Below, one piece after another: positions 1 to 9,005 of a stretch of DNA of 64,000 bases; the stretch's first letter is position 1; each line of letters begins with the position of its first letter. Source of the stretch: Streptomyces sp. DH5 (GTDB taxonomy: Bacteria > Actinomycetota > Actinomycetes > Streptomycetales > Streptomycetaceae); the NCBI RefSeq assembly GCF_020873915.1, contig NZ_JAHWGP010000017.1:62001-126000 (forward strand). Direction: 5' to 3'. The position numbers and the translations under genes were made by a program. The notes beneath the pieces are model-generated. The model was not told the origin of the DNA. It searched no databases and worked only from the letters and a program-made list of their open reading frames with translations.

Positions 1-285
1 CCTCCCCTGTGCGGGCCCCGTCTCGTGGATCACCGCGAAGCGCAGCCCGTCGAGTTCGGCGTACGCCGTCTCGGGCAGCCGGGCGCGCAGTTCGGGCCCG
101 TCGTTGTTGCCGTGGACGGCGATCAGTCTGCGGCTGCGGCCCTCCAGGAGGTCGAGGGTGTCTATGTCGACCCAGTCCCCCGCGTGAAGGACGACGTCCG
201 CGCGGGGGATTTCATCGAGCAGCGGCTCCGGGAGCCGCTTGGCACGCTTGGGCAGGTGGGTGTCGGACATCAGGAGCAGTCGCAC
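1..285 (-). CDS. Metallophosphoesterase (YfcE/MJ0936-like phosphodiesterase), 3' end cut off by window
   Basis: The first 95 residues are present and the C-terminus lies outside the window. The calcineurin-like metal-binding signature is clear: D-x-H at residues 8-10 (SDTH), GDWVD at 36-40 and GNND at 59-62. These are the first blocks of the small YfcE/MJ0936-type phosphodiesterases (usually about 155-180 aa). Such enzymes hydrolyse phosphodiester model substrates in the cytoplasm with Mn or Ni; the physiological substrate is unknown. The start is taken as the GTG at 285 because the beta strand before the D-x-H begins at once (RLLLMSD), as is normal in the family. The later in-frame ATG would remove that strand. 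Confidence 0.85.
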   Translation of the reverse strand, partial: MRLLLMSDTHLPKRAKRLPEPLLDEIPRADVVLHAGDWVDIDTLDLLEGRSRRLIAVHGNNDGPELRARLPETAYAELDGLRFAVIHETGPAQGR

Positions 286-363
286 GCGTCACAGCCTAGG
301 TGCGCAGGCGGCTCGAGGTGCGTCGAAGTGCGGCCCGTCCAGTCCGTCCGGGCCACCCGGACC

Positions 364-555
364 CTAGTCCTCGCCCCTGACGATGTTCGGCTCCGTCCCC
401 GTCCCCGTCCCCGTGTCCGCGGCGGTGGCGGGGACGGCGTGCCCCACTGCCGGCAGGCAGGTCCGCAGCGGTTCCTCGCCGCGCAGTCGCCGGGCGCGAG
501 CCCAACCGGTCTCCGGTCGGCGGAGCCGGGGTTTGCCGCTGATCTCCGGTGTCAC
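364..555 (-). CDS. Hypothetical 63-aa protein
   Basis: A GTG-started 63-residue frame preceded by AAGGAAG at a spacing of about 10 bases. It is basic in the first half and ends in a run encoded by near-perfect CCCCGT repeats (Thr-Gly repeats around residues 48-55). No family is recognised. It lies in the 440-base stretch between the phosphoesterase and the SpoIIE-type phosphatase gene, all on the minus strand. It could equally be a chance frame in GC-rich DNA; the ribosome binding site is the only positive support. Confidence 0.3.
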   Translation of the reverse strand: MTPEISGKPRLRRPETGWARARRLRGEEPLRTCLPAVGHAVPATAADTGTGTGTEPNIVRGED

Positions 556-728
556 GACGCATCATCTTCCTTCTGCTTCCGCTCGCCCCCGGGTCCCCGG
601 GACGTCAGGAGGCAAACCATCCGCCGTCTCACTCACCACGGCGCCTTCGGCCACGCACCCGAGTCGCTCGGCCGACGAGTCCCGCCGGTGCCGCCCGGGC
701 CACGGGTGCGGCGGTCGGGGCGGCGGGG

Positions 729-3173
729 TCAGCGCAGGACGAACTCCGCCCACACCTGTTTGCCCCCGCTGACCGGAAGCGTGCCCCAGCCGGCCGACAC
801 GGCCTCGACGAGCAGGACGCCCCGGCCTCCGGTGGCCTCCCAGCCGATGCTGGTGGGTTTCACGGGGGTGCGGGGTGAGGCGTCGGCGACCGCGACGCGC
901 AGCCGGCCCCCCACCAGGGTGAGGTCGAGACGGACCTGGCCGCCGGTGTGCACCAGGGCGTTGGTGACCAGTTCGGAGACGGTGAGCAGGGCGGCGTCGA
1001 CGTCCTCGGTCACTCCCCAGGAGCGCAGCGTGCGCCGGGTGAAGCGGCGGGCGTGGCCGACCGCCTGGGGCACCCGCCACACCGTCCAGCTCTCCCGCAG
1101 GGGGAGCGCCGTCATGCCGTCGTAGCGCATCAGCAGCAGGGCGACGTCGTCGCTGCGCGGTGCCTTGCCGAGCAGGGTGTCGGCGACCGGCCCGAGATGG
1201 GCGGGATCGGCTGCGGACAGCTGCCGTGCGAGGCGTGCCATGCCCTCGTCGATGTCGGTCTCGGGCGACTCGACCAGGCCGTCCGTGGTGAGGGCGATCA
1301 TCGTGCCGGGCCGCAGGCGCAGCGGGCTCATGGGGAAATCGCTCTGCCGGACCACCCCCAGCGGGGGGCCGCCCTCGCCCTCCGCGATCTCCGTGCGCCC
1401 GTCCGGGTGGCGCAGGACCGGCGGGAGGTGACCGGCGCGTACGCTCCAGGCGAAGCCCTCCTCCATGTCCACGTCGACGTAGCAACAGGTCGCGAAGAGG
1501 TCGGTCTCCATATCCATGAGCAGCCGGTTGGCGCGGGACACCACCACGTCCGGCGGGTGCCCCTCGACGGCGTAGGCGCGCAGCGCGGTGCGCATCTGGC
1601 CCATGAGGGTGGCGGCGCCGGCGTTGTGGCCTTGGACGTCGCCGATGACGAGGGCGACATGGTTGTCCGGCAGGGGGATCACGTCGTACCAGTCACCGCC
1701 GAGTTCCAGGCCCGCGGTGCTGGGCAGGTACCGGGCGACGGCGACCCCGCCCGGCAGGCGGGGCAGCCTGCGCGGGAGCAGCTGGCGCTGGAGCATGCCG
1801 ACCAGTTCGTGCTCGGCGTCGAAGGCGCGGGCGCGCATCAACGCCTGCCCGGCGAGACCGGCGGCGGCGGTGAGCAGGGCGCGTTCGTCGGCGCCGAAGT
1901 CGTGCGGGGCGTCCCAGCCGATCAGACAGGCGCCGGCCATGCGGTTGCCGGCGGGCAGCGGCAGCACCGCCAGACCGCCGGGACCGACCTCGGCGAGGGC
2001 GGTCTCCAGCGGGGACCCCGCCGGCCAGATCCCGGCGCGGCCCTCCCGCAGTGCGGCGGCGAGGGTGGGCATGGTGCGCACGGGCGCGTCGGGCCACTCG
2101 GTACGCCACTCCGCGCGCCACAGCTCCGGCCACGCCTCCGGCTCCGGCGGGTCGAGGACGGTGACGACGAGCCGTTCACCCTCCAGTTCGGCCAGCGCGA
2201 TCCGGTCGGCGCGCAGCGGCCGGCGCAGCGCGGCGACGACGGCCTTGCCGACGTCGCGGACGGTGACGGCGGTGGCCAGGGCGGCGGCGAGCCGCTGGAC
2301 GCGGGCGACGTCGGTGATGTCGGAGCGCAGCGTGGAGGCGTCCGCGACGGAGCCCACGAGCCGGGCCGGGCGGCCCTCACCGCCGGACAGCAGTCGGCCG
2401 CGCAACCGGATCCACTTGGGCGGTCCGGCGGGCTGGAGCACCCGGAACTCCAGTTCCCGGTCGCCGATCGTCATGTGGTCGGCCTCGACCACGGACATCA
2501 GCGAGGGCAGGTCCTCGGGCACCGTCAGGCCGAGCAGCGTCTCCACCCTCCCGTCGAACTCCTCGGGCCCGAGACCGAACAGCTCCAGGACGTCCCCGTC
2601 GACCCGGACCCGGCCGGTGTCCATGGCCAGGCTGAAGCCGCCCGGCGGCAGCTCCGCGTCGTCGCGGGCGGCGGGCGGCGCGGGAAAGCCGACGGCGTCG
2701 GCCACCAGTCCGAGACAGACGCGGTCCTCGGCGTCGAACCCGCCGGGGCGCTCACCTATCGCGAGGAGACAGCCGTCACCGTGCCGGCGCACGGGCAGGG
2801 CCGCCAGGTGGAAGTCGCGGCGGGGCACGCGCCTCGACTGGGCCTGCGCGGCGAGGTCCCGCGGACCCAGCCACACCGGCCGCCCGCGGTACGCCTCGGT
2901 CACCGGCGAGGGCGCGTCGAGGGGGTAGCTGTCACGCACCCCGCACAGGGTCCTCGGCACCCCGGCGGACTCCGCCAGACAGAGCACCTCGCCGTCCGCG
3001 CTGGGCGCGTACACGCCGACGAACGCGGCGCCGGCGAAGACGAGGGCCTGCTCCAGGATCCTGCGCGCCCGGTCGGGTGACTCCGGACCCGCCGTGATCG
3101 CCGCGAGAGCACCTTCCACGCGCAGCGTTCTCGTGCTGCGTCCCGCAGCGCCCTCACCGACCACGTTGGCCAT
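729..3173 (-). CDS. PAS/GAF domain PP2C-type (SpoIIE) serine phosphatase with C-terminal HATPase
   Basis: A cytoplasmic regulator of about 814 aa. Order: N-terminal GAF-like domain (about 15-165), PAS-like domain (about 180-285, with a PAC-like segment), second GAF (about 295-450), SpoIIE/PP2C phosphatase (about 465-685), then an RsbW/SpoIIAB-type HATPase (about 695-814). Metal-binding acidic motifs are GGDWYD near 492-497, GD at 511-512, DG at 631-632 and DD at 676-677. The ATPase has an N-box (SELVTNALVH) and a GGRG loop. Proteins of this build usually dephosphorylate STAS anti-sigma antagonists and may also act as anti-sigma kinases; a STAS protein is encoded at 32451, but pairing is a guess. 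The ATG at 3173 is the first Met in a long open frame; no strong ribosome binding site supports it, so the start is tentative. Confidence 0.85.
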   Translation of the reverse strand: MANVVGEGAAGRSTRTLRVEGALAAITAGPESPDRARRILEQALVFAGAAFVGVYAPSADGEVLCLAESAGVPRTLCGVRDSYPLDAPSPVTEAYRGRPVWLGPRDLAAQAQSRRVPRRDFHLAALPVRRHGDGCLLAIGERPGGFDAEDRVCLGLVADAVGFPAPPAARDDAELPPGGFSLAMDTGRVRVDGDVLELFGLGPEEFDGRVETLLGLTVPEDLPSLMSVVEADHMTIGDRELEFRVLQPAGPPKWIRLRGRLLSGGEGRPARLVGSVADASTLRSDITDVARVQRLAAALATAVTVRDVGKAVVAALRRPLRADRIALAELEGERLVVTVLDPPEPEAWPELWRAEWRTEWPDAPVRTMPTLAAALREGRAGIWPAGSPLETALAEVGPGGLAVLPLPAGNRMAGACLIGWDAPHDFGADERALLTAAAGLAGQALMRARAFDAEHELVGMLQRQLLPRRLPRLPGGVAVARYLPSTAGLELGGDWYDVIPLPDNHVALVIGDVQGHNAGAATLMGQMRTALRAYAVEGHPPDVVVSRANRLLMDMETDLFATCCYVDVDMEEGFAWSVRAGHLPPVLRHPDGRTEIAEGEGGPPLGVVRQSDFPMSPLRLRPGTMIALTTDGLVESPETDIDEGMARLARQLSAADPAHLGPVADTLLGKAPRSDDVALLLMRYDGMTALPLRESWTVWRVPQAVGHARRFTRRTLRSWGVTEDVDAALLTVSELVTNALVHTGGQVRLDLTLVGGRLRVAVADASPRTPVKPTSIGWEATGGRGVLLVEAVSAGWGTLPVSGGKQVWAEFVLR

Positions 3174-3800
3174 TACAGCGCTTATGGGACACCGGCGCAG
3201 CCCCTGGGAGCGTTCGGTGACGGACGGGCTCGCCGCTCGCTCGCGGCGATCTCGACGGCCGGTCGCGGGGAGCCGCACGGGGACGACAGGAGCGGTGCGC
3301 CTCGCCGACGGGCGGTGACCCTGCGCCCTCCCCCGGCGTGCGGCCCCTCGCGTCGCCGCCCGTCGTGCGCGACGGCCCGGCGGGAGGAAGACCGGGTCGC
3401 GGGGCGCGAACGTGCGAGGAGGTGGTCGCCGTGTGCCGGGGGGCCGTCGTCCGCGCGGGCACCGGCGGGTGCGCGGACCCCGGTGGACCGTCCGCTGCTG
3501 TCGCCGACGCCGGCGTCGGTGATGGACGAGGTGCACGCTCACTCGAGGAGGGACACAGCTGCTCTCGCCGGACCATCCGGAGCTGGACATGGCGGTGACG
3601 GCCGGCCTGCCGCGCGCCTTCGCGGCCCCGCGGGAGCGGGTGGGGCGGTGCCCGCCGGGGACGGCCCGTCGGCCGGACCGGGTTCCGCGGCGGCCGGAGC
3701 GTACGTGCGTCCGTCCCCGCGCCCTGCGACGTCCGCCCGGCCCCGCCGCATCGGAATGGCGAATGGCGGAACCGGTCCGGGGTCGCCCCGGGTGGAAGCG
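3174..3800. other. Intergenic stretch, no gene found
   Basis: 627 bases between two minus-strand genes. Long open frames cross it on both strands, but they are Arg/Pro/Gly-rich, lack a ribosome binding site and resemble no family. It probably holds the promoter of the SpoIIE-type phosphatase gene and the 3' region of the protease gene. I see no strong terminator hairpin. Confidence 0.4.
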
Positions 3801-5087
3801 TCAGTGGGCGTCGGTCAGGCCGGACTCGTCCCCGGTGTCCTGCCCGGCTCCGCGCCCCGCGCCGGCCTCCTCACCGGCGCCCGCCTGCTCACGACCGGTG
3901 CCCTGTCCGCCGGCCTGCCCACCACCGGCGTCCTCGCCGCCCGCCCGGTCGCCGGTGCCCGCCGCGCCGTCGGCGCCGAGGGTCGCGCCGACCGCCGCCA
4001 GGGCGGTGGTGACCGGCTGGAAGAACGTCTCGCCGCCGGAGGTGCAGTCGCCGCTGCCGCCCGAGGTCAGGCCGATGGCGAGACCGTCCCGGGTGAACAT
4101 CGAGCCACCACTGTCACCGGGTTCGGCACAGACGTCGGTCTGGATCAGACCGGTGACCGTGCCCTCCGGGTAGTTCACCGTGGCGTTCAGACCGAGCACC
4201 CGGCCGTCGGCGAGCCCCGTGGTGCTGCCCATGCGGAACACCTCCTGCCCGACGGTGGCCTCCGCCGCCCGCGAGATCGGGACCAGCTGGTTGCCGACGT
4301 CGACGTCGCTCGGCGCCTGGGTGGCGGGATCGTCGTACGTGACGAGGGCGAAGTCGCCCTCGCCCGGGAAGACCGCCCGGTCGACCGTGGCGATGGGCTG
4401 TCCGCCCTGGGCGTCGGACCACCGGTCGCCCCCGGCGGCGCAGTGACCGGCCGTCAGGAACGCCGGGGAGCCGTCCCCCGCGGTGACGTTGAAGCCGAGC
4501 GAGCAGCGCGCACCGCCGGAGAAGATGGCGTCACCGCCGGACACGAACGTCCTGAAGGTTCCCGCGGACTTCTTGATGGTCGCCATGCCGGAGCCGAGGC
4601 TCTCGACGGTGGACTCCAACCGGTCCCACTCGTCCCCGGTGACCGTGCTGTCGGCGGTGACGAGGATCTTGTTGGTGCGCGGGTCCACGGCCCACGAGGT
4701 GCCGGGGATGGTCGCCTCCGCCCTCAGCGTCCGCGCTCCCGCCTCCAGTTCGGTCATGCTGTTGTCGACCTCGCGGACGGCCGCGCCCGCCTTCTTGGCC
4801 CGGACGACGACGGTGTCGTCGTCGCCCGCCACGACGTTGACGACGAGCCGCTTGCTCTCGCCGTCGTAGTAGGAGCCGGCGAACGCGTCGCCGAGGAGCC
4901 CGGCGAGTCGTGAGGCGAGGTCCGAGGCGTCGCCCGCCTTCAGGGTCCTGGGCGCCGCGGCCGCGCCGTCCGACGCGCCGTCCTGGGAGGCGTTGGCGTT
5001 GGGGAGGAGGATGGCGGCGGCTCCGAGCGCCACCGCACCGCCCACCGCCATCGCGGCCTTGCGCTTCGGAATTCGCTTGTGACTCAA
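3801..5087 (-). CDS. Secreted S1-family serine protease (alpha-lytic/streptogrisin-like) with propeptide
   Basis: 428 aa from a TTG start. Residues 1-33 are a signal peptide: KRIPKRK basic start, hydrophobic core AVGGAVALGAAAILL, likely cut after ANA. About 45-180 is an inhibitory/foldase propeptide of the alpha-lytic protease type. The catalytic domain (about 182-372) has H215 (TAGHC), D245 (GDFALV) and S326 (GDSGGS), with cysteine pairs consistent with C195-C216 and C320-C348. After residue 372 comes a Gly/Ala/Glu-rich tail of about 56 residues with no recognisable domain. The enzyme is expected outside the cell after autoprocessing. Being 41 kb from any cellulose or rhamnose gene, its context says little. 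The tail could be a linker whose downstream binding domain has been lost. Confidence 0.93.
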   Translation of the reverse strand: MSHKRIPKRKAAMAVGGAVALGAAAILLPNANASQDGASDGAAAAPRTLKAGDASDLASRLAGLLGDAFAGSYYDGESKRLVVNVVAGDDDTVVVRAKKAGAAVREVDNSMTELEAGARTLRAEATIPGTSWAVDPRTNKILVTADSTVTGDEWDRLESTVESLGSGMATIKKSAGTFRTFVSGGDAIFSGGARCSLGFNVTAGDGSPAFLTAGHCAAGGDRWSDAQGGQPIATVDRAVFPGEGDFALVTYDDPATQAPSDVDVGNQLVPISRAAEATVGQEVFRMGSTTGLADGRVLGLNATVNYPEGTVTGLIQTDVCAEPGDSGGSMFTRDGLAIGLTSGGSGDCTSGGETFFQPVTTALAAVGATLGADGAAGTGDRAGGEDAGGGQAGGQGTGREQAGAGEEAGAGRGAGQDTGDESGLTDAH

Positions 5088-5653
5088 ACTGCTCGACCTC
5101 CTGGGGGGACCGGCGTCGTGCCGCCGTTCGGCGTCAACGGGGGGCGCCTGGATGGCTGTTGGTACGAGCGGGGCGCGAAGCGCGTTCAATCCCGACTCGC
5201 CCTTCGCGCGGTGTCACCGGCCGTGCGCGGGATGTGGCCGCCCGAGAGCGGAACGGGGAATTCGGCGAATCTGCACAGCGAATGCCCAACGCGGTCACCG
5301 GAGCCGGCGCCGGCGCGGGCGGCGACGGGCGCGGCACGGCTTCGGGTCCGGTCTGCCGGAATCCGGCCGGGGGACGCAAGGGGCGGGGCGGGACGATGCC
5401 GTGAGTCATGTGAAGAAGTCGCCGCCGCCCCGTGCCCGCGTCTGCACGCTTGGGCGCCTGGCGAGCGCAAGTTGCCTGGTGGGGCGTGTGATTGATTGGA
5501 GACCCGCGCCGGCGGCGTGCTTTGATCCATCGCACCGCAAGGCCGCTTCGGGCTCCCGGCGACGGGCGTCCGGCGCCCGCGGTTCGCGGCTTCCGTCTGT
5601 CCCCAGAAGGGCCGCTCCCCCTTGTGAAATCCCATACGAAGGGAAGTTCCATC
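5088..5653. other. Divergent promoter region between protease and peptide-export operon
   Basis: 566 bases with no convincing gene. It must hold the promoters of the protease (leftward) and of the precursor peptide (rightward). The part just before 5654 ends in AAGGGAAG, a good ribosome binding site for the peptide. GC content dips around 5440-5510 (for example TTGCCT near 5470 and TGATTGATTGG near 5490), which may mark the rightward promoter; this is a weak inference. Confidence 0.4.
5097..5102 (-). promoter_or_regulatory. Ribosome binding site AGGAGG fixing a TTG start
   Basis: A perfect AGGAGG (minus strand) ends 9 bases before the TTG at 5087. It sets the protease start there rather than at the upstream in-frame Met, which would add 34 low-complexity residues before the signal peptide. 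Confidence 0.8.
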
Positions 5654-5869
5654 ATGAACCCCACCCCCCAGGTCGAGACCGTCGAGATCTCCGACGCCGA
5701 CCTCGACAACGTCTCCGGCGGCCTGTCCGTGAACGCCGTGAACACCCTCACGGGTGCGGTGGACGGCATCGCCCCGGTCTCCGGCCTGGTCGACACGGTC
5801 GTCGGCACGGTCGAGGGCGCCACCGGCCTGAACACCGCGCCGGTCACGAACCTGGTCGCCGGTCTCTGA
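5654..5869 (+). CDS. Double-glycine leader precursor peptide (bacteriocin/RiPP-like)
   Basis: 71 aa. Residues 1-23 form an acidic leader with a classic double-glycine end (ISDADLDNVSGG), the site cut by C39 peptidases. The predicted exported part is 48 residues (from LSVNAV to VAGL). It has no Cys, is rich in Val, Gly, Thr and Leu, and repeats a loose pattern (TGAVDG, SGLVDT, GTVEGATG). The dedicated exporter with a C39 peptidase starts 0.9 kb downstream in the same direction. No LanM, LanC, radical-SAM or cyclodehydratase gene lies nearby, so the product may be unmodified like class II bacteriocins, or modified by an enzyme elsewhere. Such peptides are often named type-A2 lantipeptides by pipelines, but without Cys lanthionine rings cannot form. 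Confidence 0.85.
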   Translation: MNPTPQVETVEISDADLDNVSGGLSVNAVNTLTGAVDGIAPVSGLVDTVVGTVEGATGLNTAPVTNLVAGL

Positions 5870-5881
5870 TCGCGCCCTCGT

Positions 5882-5925
5882 GTCGCGGAGTCCCGGAGCC
5901 GCCCCCGGCTGCGGGACTCCGCGAC
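5882..5925 (+). terminator. Perfect 14-bp hairpin between peptide gene and exporter genes
   Basis: Left arm 5882-5895 (GTCGCGGAGTCCCG) pairs perfectly with 5912-5925. The 16-base loop can itself fold (AGCC/GGCT). It begins 13 bases after the peptide stop codon and has no T-run. It probably acts as a partial terminator or mRNA stabiliser that lets the short peptide message accumulate over the exporter message. Confidence 0.7.
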
Positions 5926-5978
5926 GCGTGTGAAGTCCCCCGTCCCCGCGCACAGTCGGTTCAGGTGAGGGAAGACCC

Positions 5979-6785
5979 GTGCAGTTCCGCCAACAGGCCC
6001 TCGCCAGGCTCCAGTCGCCCGAAGAGCTCGACCTCCCGGTGCGTTTCGCCCGTCCGCAGGGCTGGCTGGTGCTGTCCGTGACGGTGATCGCGATGGCGGC
6101 GGCCTCGGTGTGGGCGGTGACCGGATCGGTGACCTCCACCGTCGGCGCGCCCGCCGTCCTGACGTACGGGCAGGGCAGTTACGTGCTGCAGAGCCCGGTC
6201 GCGGGGCAGGTCACCGCCGTTCTCGCGGAGGAGGGCGCACGGCTGCCCGCCGGCTCCCCCGTCCTGAAGGTGCGCACCGCGCGGGGCGAGGAGATCGTCC
6301 GTACCCTCGACGCGGGCCGGATCACCGCGCTCGCCGCGAGTACCGGCCAGATCCTCTCCACGGGCGCGAACGTCGCCGCCGTGGAGAAGGTCGCCCGCGC
6401 CGGGGCCCCGCTGCGGGCGACGGTGTACGTCCCCGCCGAGAGCGCCGCCGGCATTCCCGCCCGCGCCGCCGTGGACCTCACCGTGCAGTCGGTGCCGAGC
6501 CAGGAGTACGGGGTGCTGCGCGGTGAGGTGACGTCCGTCGACCGGTCGGTCCGGTCGGCCCGGCAGATCGCCGCGTTCCTCGGGGACGCCCAGCTGGGCG
6601 AGCAGTTCACCAGGGAAGGCAGGCCGGTGGCGGTCACCGTCGAGCTGAAGAGGTCGTCGGCCACGAGGAGCGGTTACGTGTGGTCGTCCGCGGACGGTCC
6701 GCCGTTCGAGCTGACCTCGATGACCCTGGCCACGGGTTCGGTCCGGCTGGCCGACCGGCGGCCCGTCGACTGGCTGCTGCCGTGA
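5979..6785 (+). CDS. HlyD-like membrane fusion protein of an NHLM-type peptide export system
   Basis: 268 aa, GTG start behind GAGGGAAG. A short cytoplasmic N-terminus (about 1-28) is followed by one membrane segment (WLVLSVTVIAMAAASVWAV, about 29-48). The outside part has a biotinyl-lipoyl-like fold (QSPVAGQVTAVLAEEGARL around 72-90) and a barrel region. It lacks the long coiled coil of Gram-negative HlyD proteins, as expected in a one-membrane cell. It overlaps the downstream C39-ABC gene by 4 bases (GTGA), showing translational coupling. Role: adaptor that helps the ABC exporter pass the cleaved peptide. Confidence 0.85.
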   Translation: MQFRQQALARLQSPEELDLPVRFARPQGWLVLSVTVIAMAAASVWAVTGSVTSTVGAPAVLTYGQGSYVLQSPVAGQVTAVLAEEGARLPAGSPVLKVRTARGEEIVRTLDAGRITALAASTGQILSTGANVAAVEKVARAGAPLRATVYVPAESAAGIPARAAVDLTVQSVPSQEYGVLRGEVTSVDRSVRSARQIAAFLGDAQLGEQFTREGRPVAVTVELKRSSATRSGYVWSSADGPPFELTSMTLATGSVRLADRRPVDWLLP

Positions 6786-9004
6786 GCACCACCCGGGAGA
6801 CCCGCGGCAGACGCCGGGCCGCGCCGCCGAGGCGCACGGTGCCCAAGCCCCGTGCGAGGACGGTGCGTACGCCCACCGTGCTCCAGATGGAGGCCGTGGA
6901 GTGCGGCGCCGCCTCGCTGGCCATGGTGCTCGGCCACTACGGCCGCCACGTCCCCCTGGAGGAGCTGCGCATCGCCTGCGGTGTCTCGCGGGACGGCTCG
7001 CGCGCCAGCAACCTGCTGAAGGCGGCCCGCGGTTACGGGATGACCGCCAAGGGCATGCAGATGGACCTGGCCGCCCTCGCCGAGGTGACGGCGCCGGCGG
7101 TGCTGTTCTGGGAGTTCAACCACTACGTCGTCTACGACGGCATGGGCCGCCGGTTCGGCCGCCGCGGGGTGTACGTCAACGACCCCGGCAAGGGGCGGCG
7201 GTTCGTGCCCCTGGAGGAGTTCGACGGCAGCTTCACCGGCGTGGTGCTGGTGATGGAACCCGGTGCGGACTTCACCCGGGGCGGCCGCAGGCCGGGCGTG
7301 CTCGGCGCGATGCCGGCCCGGCTGCGCGGCACGGCGGGCACCATGCCCGCGGTGGTGCTGTCCAGTCTGCTGCTGGTGGCGGTGGGCGCGGCGGTTCCCG
7401 GACTCAGCCGTACCTTCATCGACGAGTTCCTGATCGGCGGCCGGACCTCGACGCTGGACGTGCTGTTCGCGTCGATGGGCGCCTGCGTGCTGCTCACCCT
7501 GGTGCTGACCTGGCTCCAGCAGGGCAACCTGCTGCGCGGACGGCTGATCTCCTCCACCCTGTCCAGCGCCCGCTTCCTGCGCCATCTGCTGCGGCTGCCC
7601 GTGACGTTCTTCGGCCAGCGCAGTCCGGCCGACCTGGTGCAGCGGCTGCAGTCCAACGACGCGGTGGCCGAGACGCTCTCCCGTGACCTGTCGGCGGCGG
7701 GCGTGGACGCGCTGGTGGTGGTGCTGTACGCGGTGCTGCTGTACACGTACGACCCGCAGCTGACGTTCGTGGGCGTCGGTGTGGCACTGCTGAACATCGC
7801 GGCGATGCGGGTCGTCGTCCGGCTGCGCGCGACCCGTACGGCGAAGCTGAGGGCGGACACCGCGCGGCTCACCAACACGGCGTACACCGGTCTGCAGCTG
7901 ATCGAGACGCTGAAGGCGACCGGCGGGGAGGACGGCTACTTCCGCAAGTGGGCCGGGCAGCACGCCACGACCCTGGAGGAACAGCAGCGGCTCGGGGTGC
8001 CGACGGCGTGGCTCGGCATCGTGGCGCCGACGCTCGCCACGCTGAACAGCGCGCTGATCCTGTGGATCGGCGGCCTCCGGGCGGTCGAGGGGTACGTTTC
8101 GGTCGGTCTGCTGGTGGCCTTCCAGGCGCTCGTCACCCGCTTCACCGCCCCGCTGACCCGGCTCAACGGTGTCGCGGGCCGCATCCAGGACTTCGCGGCG
8201 GACGTGGCCCGGCTGAAGGACGTGGAGAACTTCCGGACGGACCCGCTCTACGGCCGCCCCGGCGCCGGGGAGTCCACCCGCCGGCTGCGCGGGCACGTGG
8301 AGCTGCAGAACCTCGCCTTCGGCTACAACCCGCTGGACGAGCCGCTGCTCACCGGGTTCGACCTGACCGTCGGGCCGGGACAGCAGGTGGCGCTGGTGGG
8401 TGGCTCCGGCAGCGGCAAGTCCACGGTGTCGCGGCTGATCTCCGGTCTGTACACCCCGTGGGAGGGCGTGATCCGGATCGACGGGCAGCGCATCGAGGAC
8501 ATCCCGCGCGGGGCGCTGGCCGCGTCGGTGTCCTTCGTCGACCAGGACGTGTTCCTGTTCGAGGGCACCGTGCGCGACAACGTGGCGCTGTGGGACCCGT
8601 CGATCCCGGACGAGGCGGTGGTGGAGGCGCTGAGGGACGCGGCGCTGTACGACGTGATCAGGCGCCGTCCTGGCGGCATCCACAGTCCGGTCGAGCAGGA
8701 CGGCCGGAACTTCTCCGGCGGTCAGCGCCAGCGTCTGGAGATCGCCCGGGCGCTGGTGCGCCGGCCGAGCATCCTGGTGCTGGACGAGGTGACCAGCGCG
8801 CTGGACGCCGAGACGGAGCTGGTGGTGATGGACAACCTGCGCCGACGCGGCTGTGCCTGTGTGGTGATCGCGCACCGGCTGAGCACGGTGCGCGACAGCG
8901 ACGAGATCGTCGTCCTGGACCACGGCACGGTCGTGGAGCGCGGACGGCACGAGGATCTGGTGGCGCGTGGCGGCGCGTACGCGGCGCTGGTCAGGGAGCG
9001 ATGA
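6782..9004 (+). CDS. Peptidase-containing ABC exporter (C39 bacteriocin-processing type)
   Basis: 740 aa. After a basic, Pro-rich lead of about 30 residues comes a C39 peptidase domain with catalytic Cys41 (MEAVECGAAS), His114 (NHYVVYDG) and a likely Asp in NDPGKG. Then follows a six-helix ABC transmembrane domain (about 185-480) and an ATPase with Walker A GGSGSGKST, signature FSGGQRQR and Walker B ILVLDEVTSALD. It should cut the double-glycine leader on the cytoplasmic side and export the peptide. The GTG at 6782 overlaps the adaptor stop. The earlier in-frame start would lie inside the adaptor gene. Two bases separate it from the next gene. Confidence 0.93.
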   Translation: MSTTRETRGRRRAAPPRRTVPKPRARTVRTPTVLQMEAVECGAASLAMVLGHYGRHVPLEELRIACGVSRDGSRASNLLKAARGYGMTAKGMQMDLAALAEVTAPAVLFWEFNHYVVYDGMGRRFGRRGVYVNDPGKGRRFVPLEEFDGSFTGVVLVMEPGADFTRGGRRPGVLGAMPARLRGTAGTMPAVVLSSLLLVAVGAAVPGLSRTFIDEFLIGGRTSTLDVLFASMGACVLLTLVLTWLQQGNLLRGRLISSTLSSARFLRHLLRLPVTFFGQRSPADLVQRLQSNDAVAETLSRDLSAAGVDALVVVLYAVLLYTYDPQLTFVGVGVALLNIAAMRVVVRLRATRTAKLRADTARLTNTAYTGLQLIETLKATGGEDGYFRKWAGQHATTLEEQQRLGVPTAWLGIVAPTLATLNSALILWIGGLRAVEGYVSVGLLVAFQALVTRFTAPLTRLNGVAGRIQDFAADVARLKDVENFRTDPLYGRPGAGESTRRLRGHVELQNLAFGYNPLDEPLLTGFDLTVGPGQQVALVGGSGSGKSTVSRLISGLYTPWEGVIRIDGQRIEDIPRGALAASVSFVDQDVFLFEGTVRDNVALWDPSIPDEAVVEALRDAALYDVIRRRPGGIHSPVEQDGRNFSGGQRQRLEIARALVRRPSILVLDEVTSALDAETELVVMDNLRRRGCACVVIAHRLSTVRDSDEIVVLDHGTVVERGRHEDLVARGGAYAALVRER

Positions 9005-9005
9005 G

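Noticed and set aside
729-3590. A 953-codon minus-strand frame whose upstream part could extend the SpoIIE-type protein by 139 residues
   Set aside because: The extra part is Arg/Pro/Gly-rich, has no family resemblance and no ribosome binding site; the frame is open only because GC-rich DNA rarely makes stops.
5654-5869. Calling the precursor a lanthipeptide
   Set aside because: There is no Cys in the core and no LanM- or LanKC-type gene in the window, so lanthionine formation is not possible.
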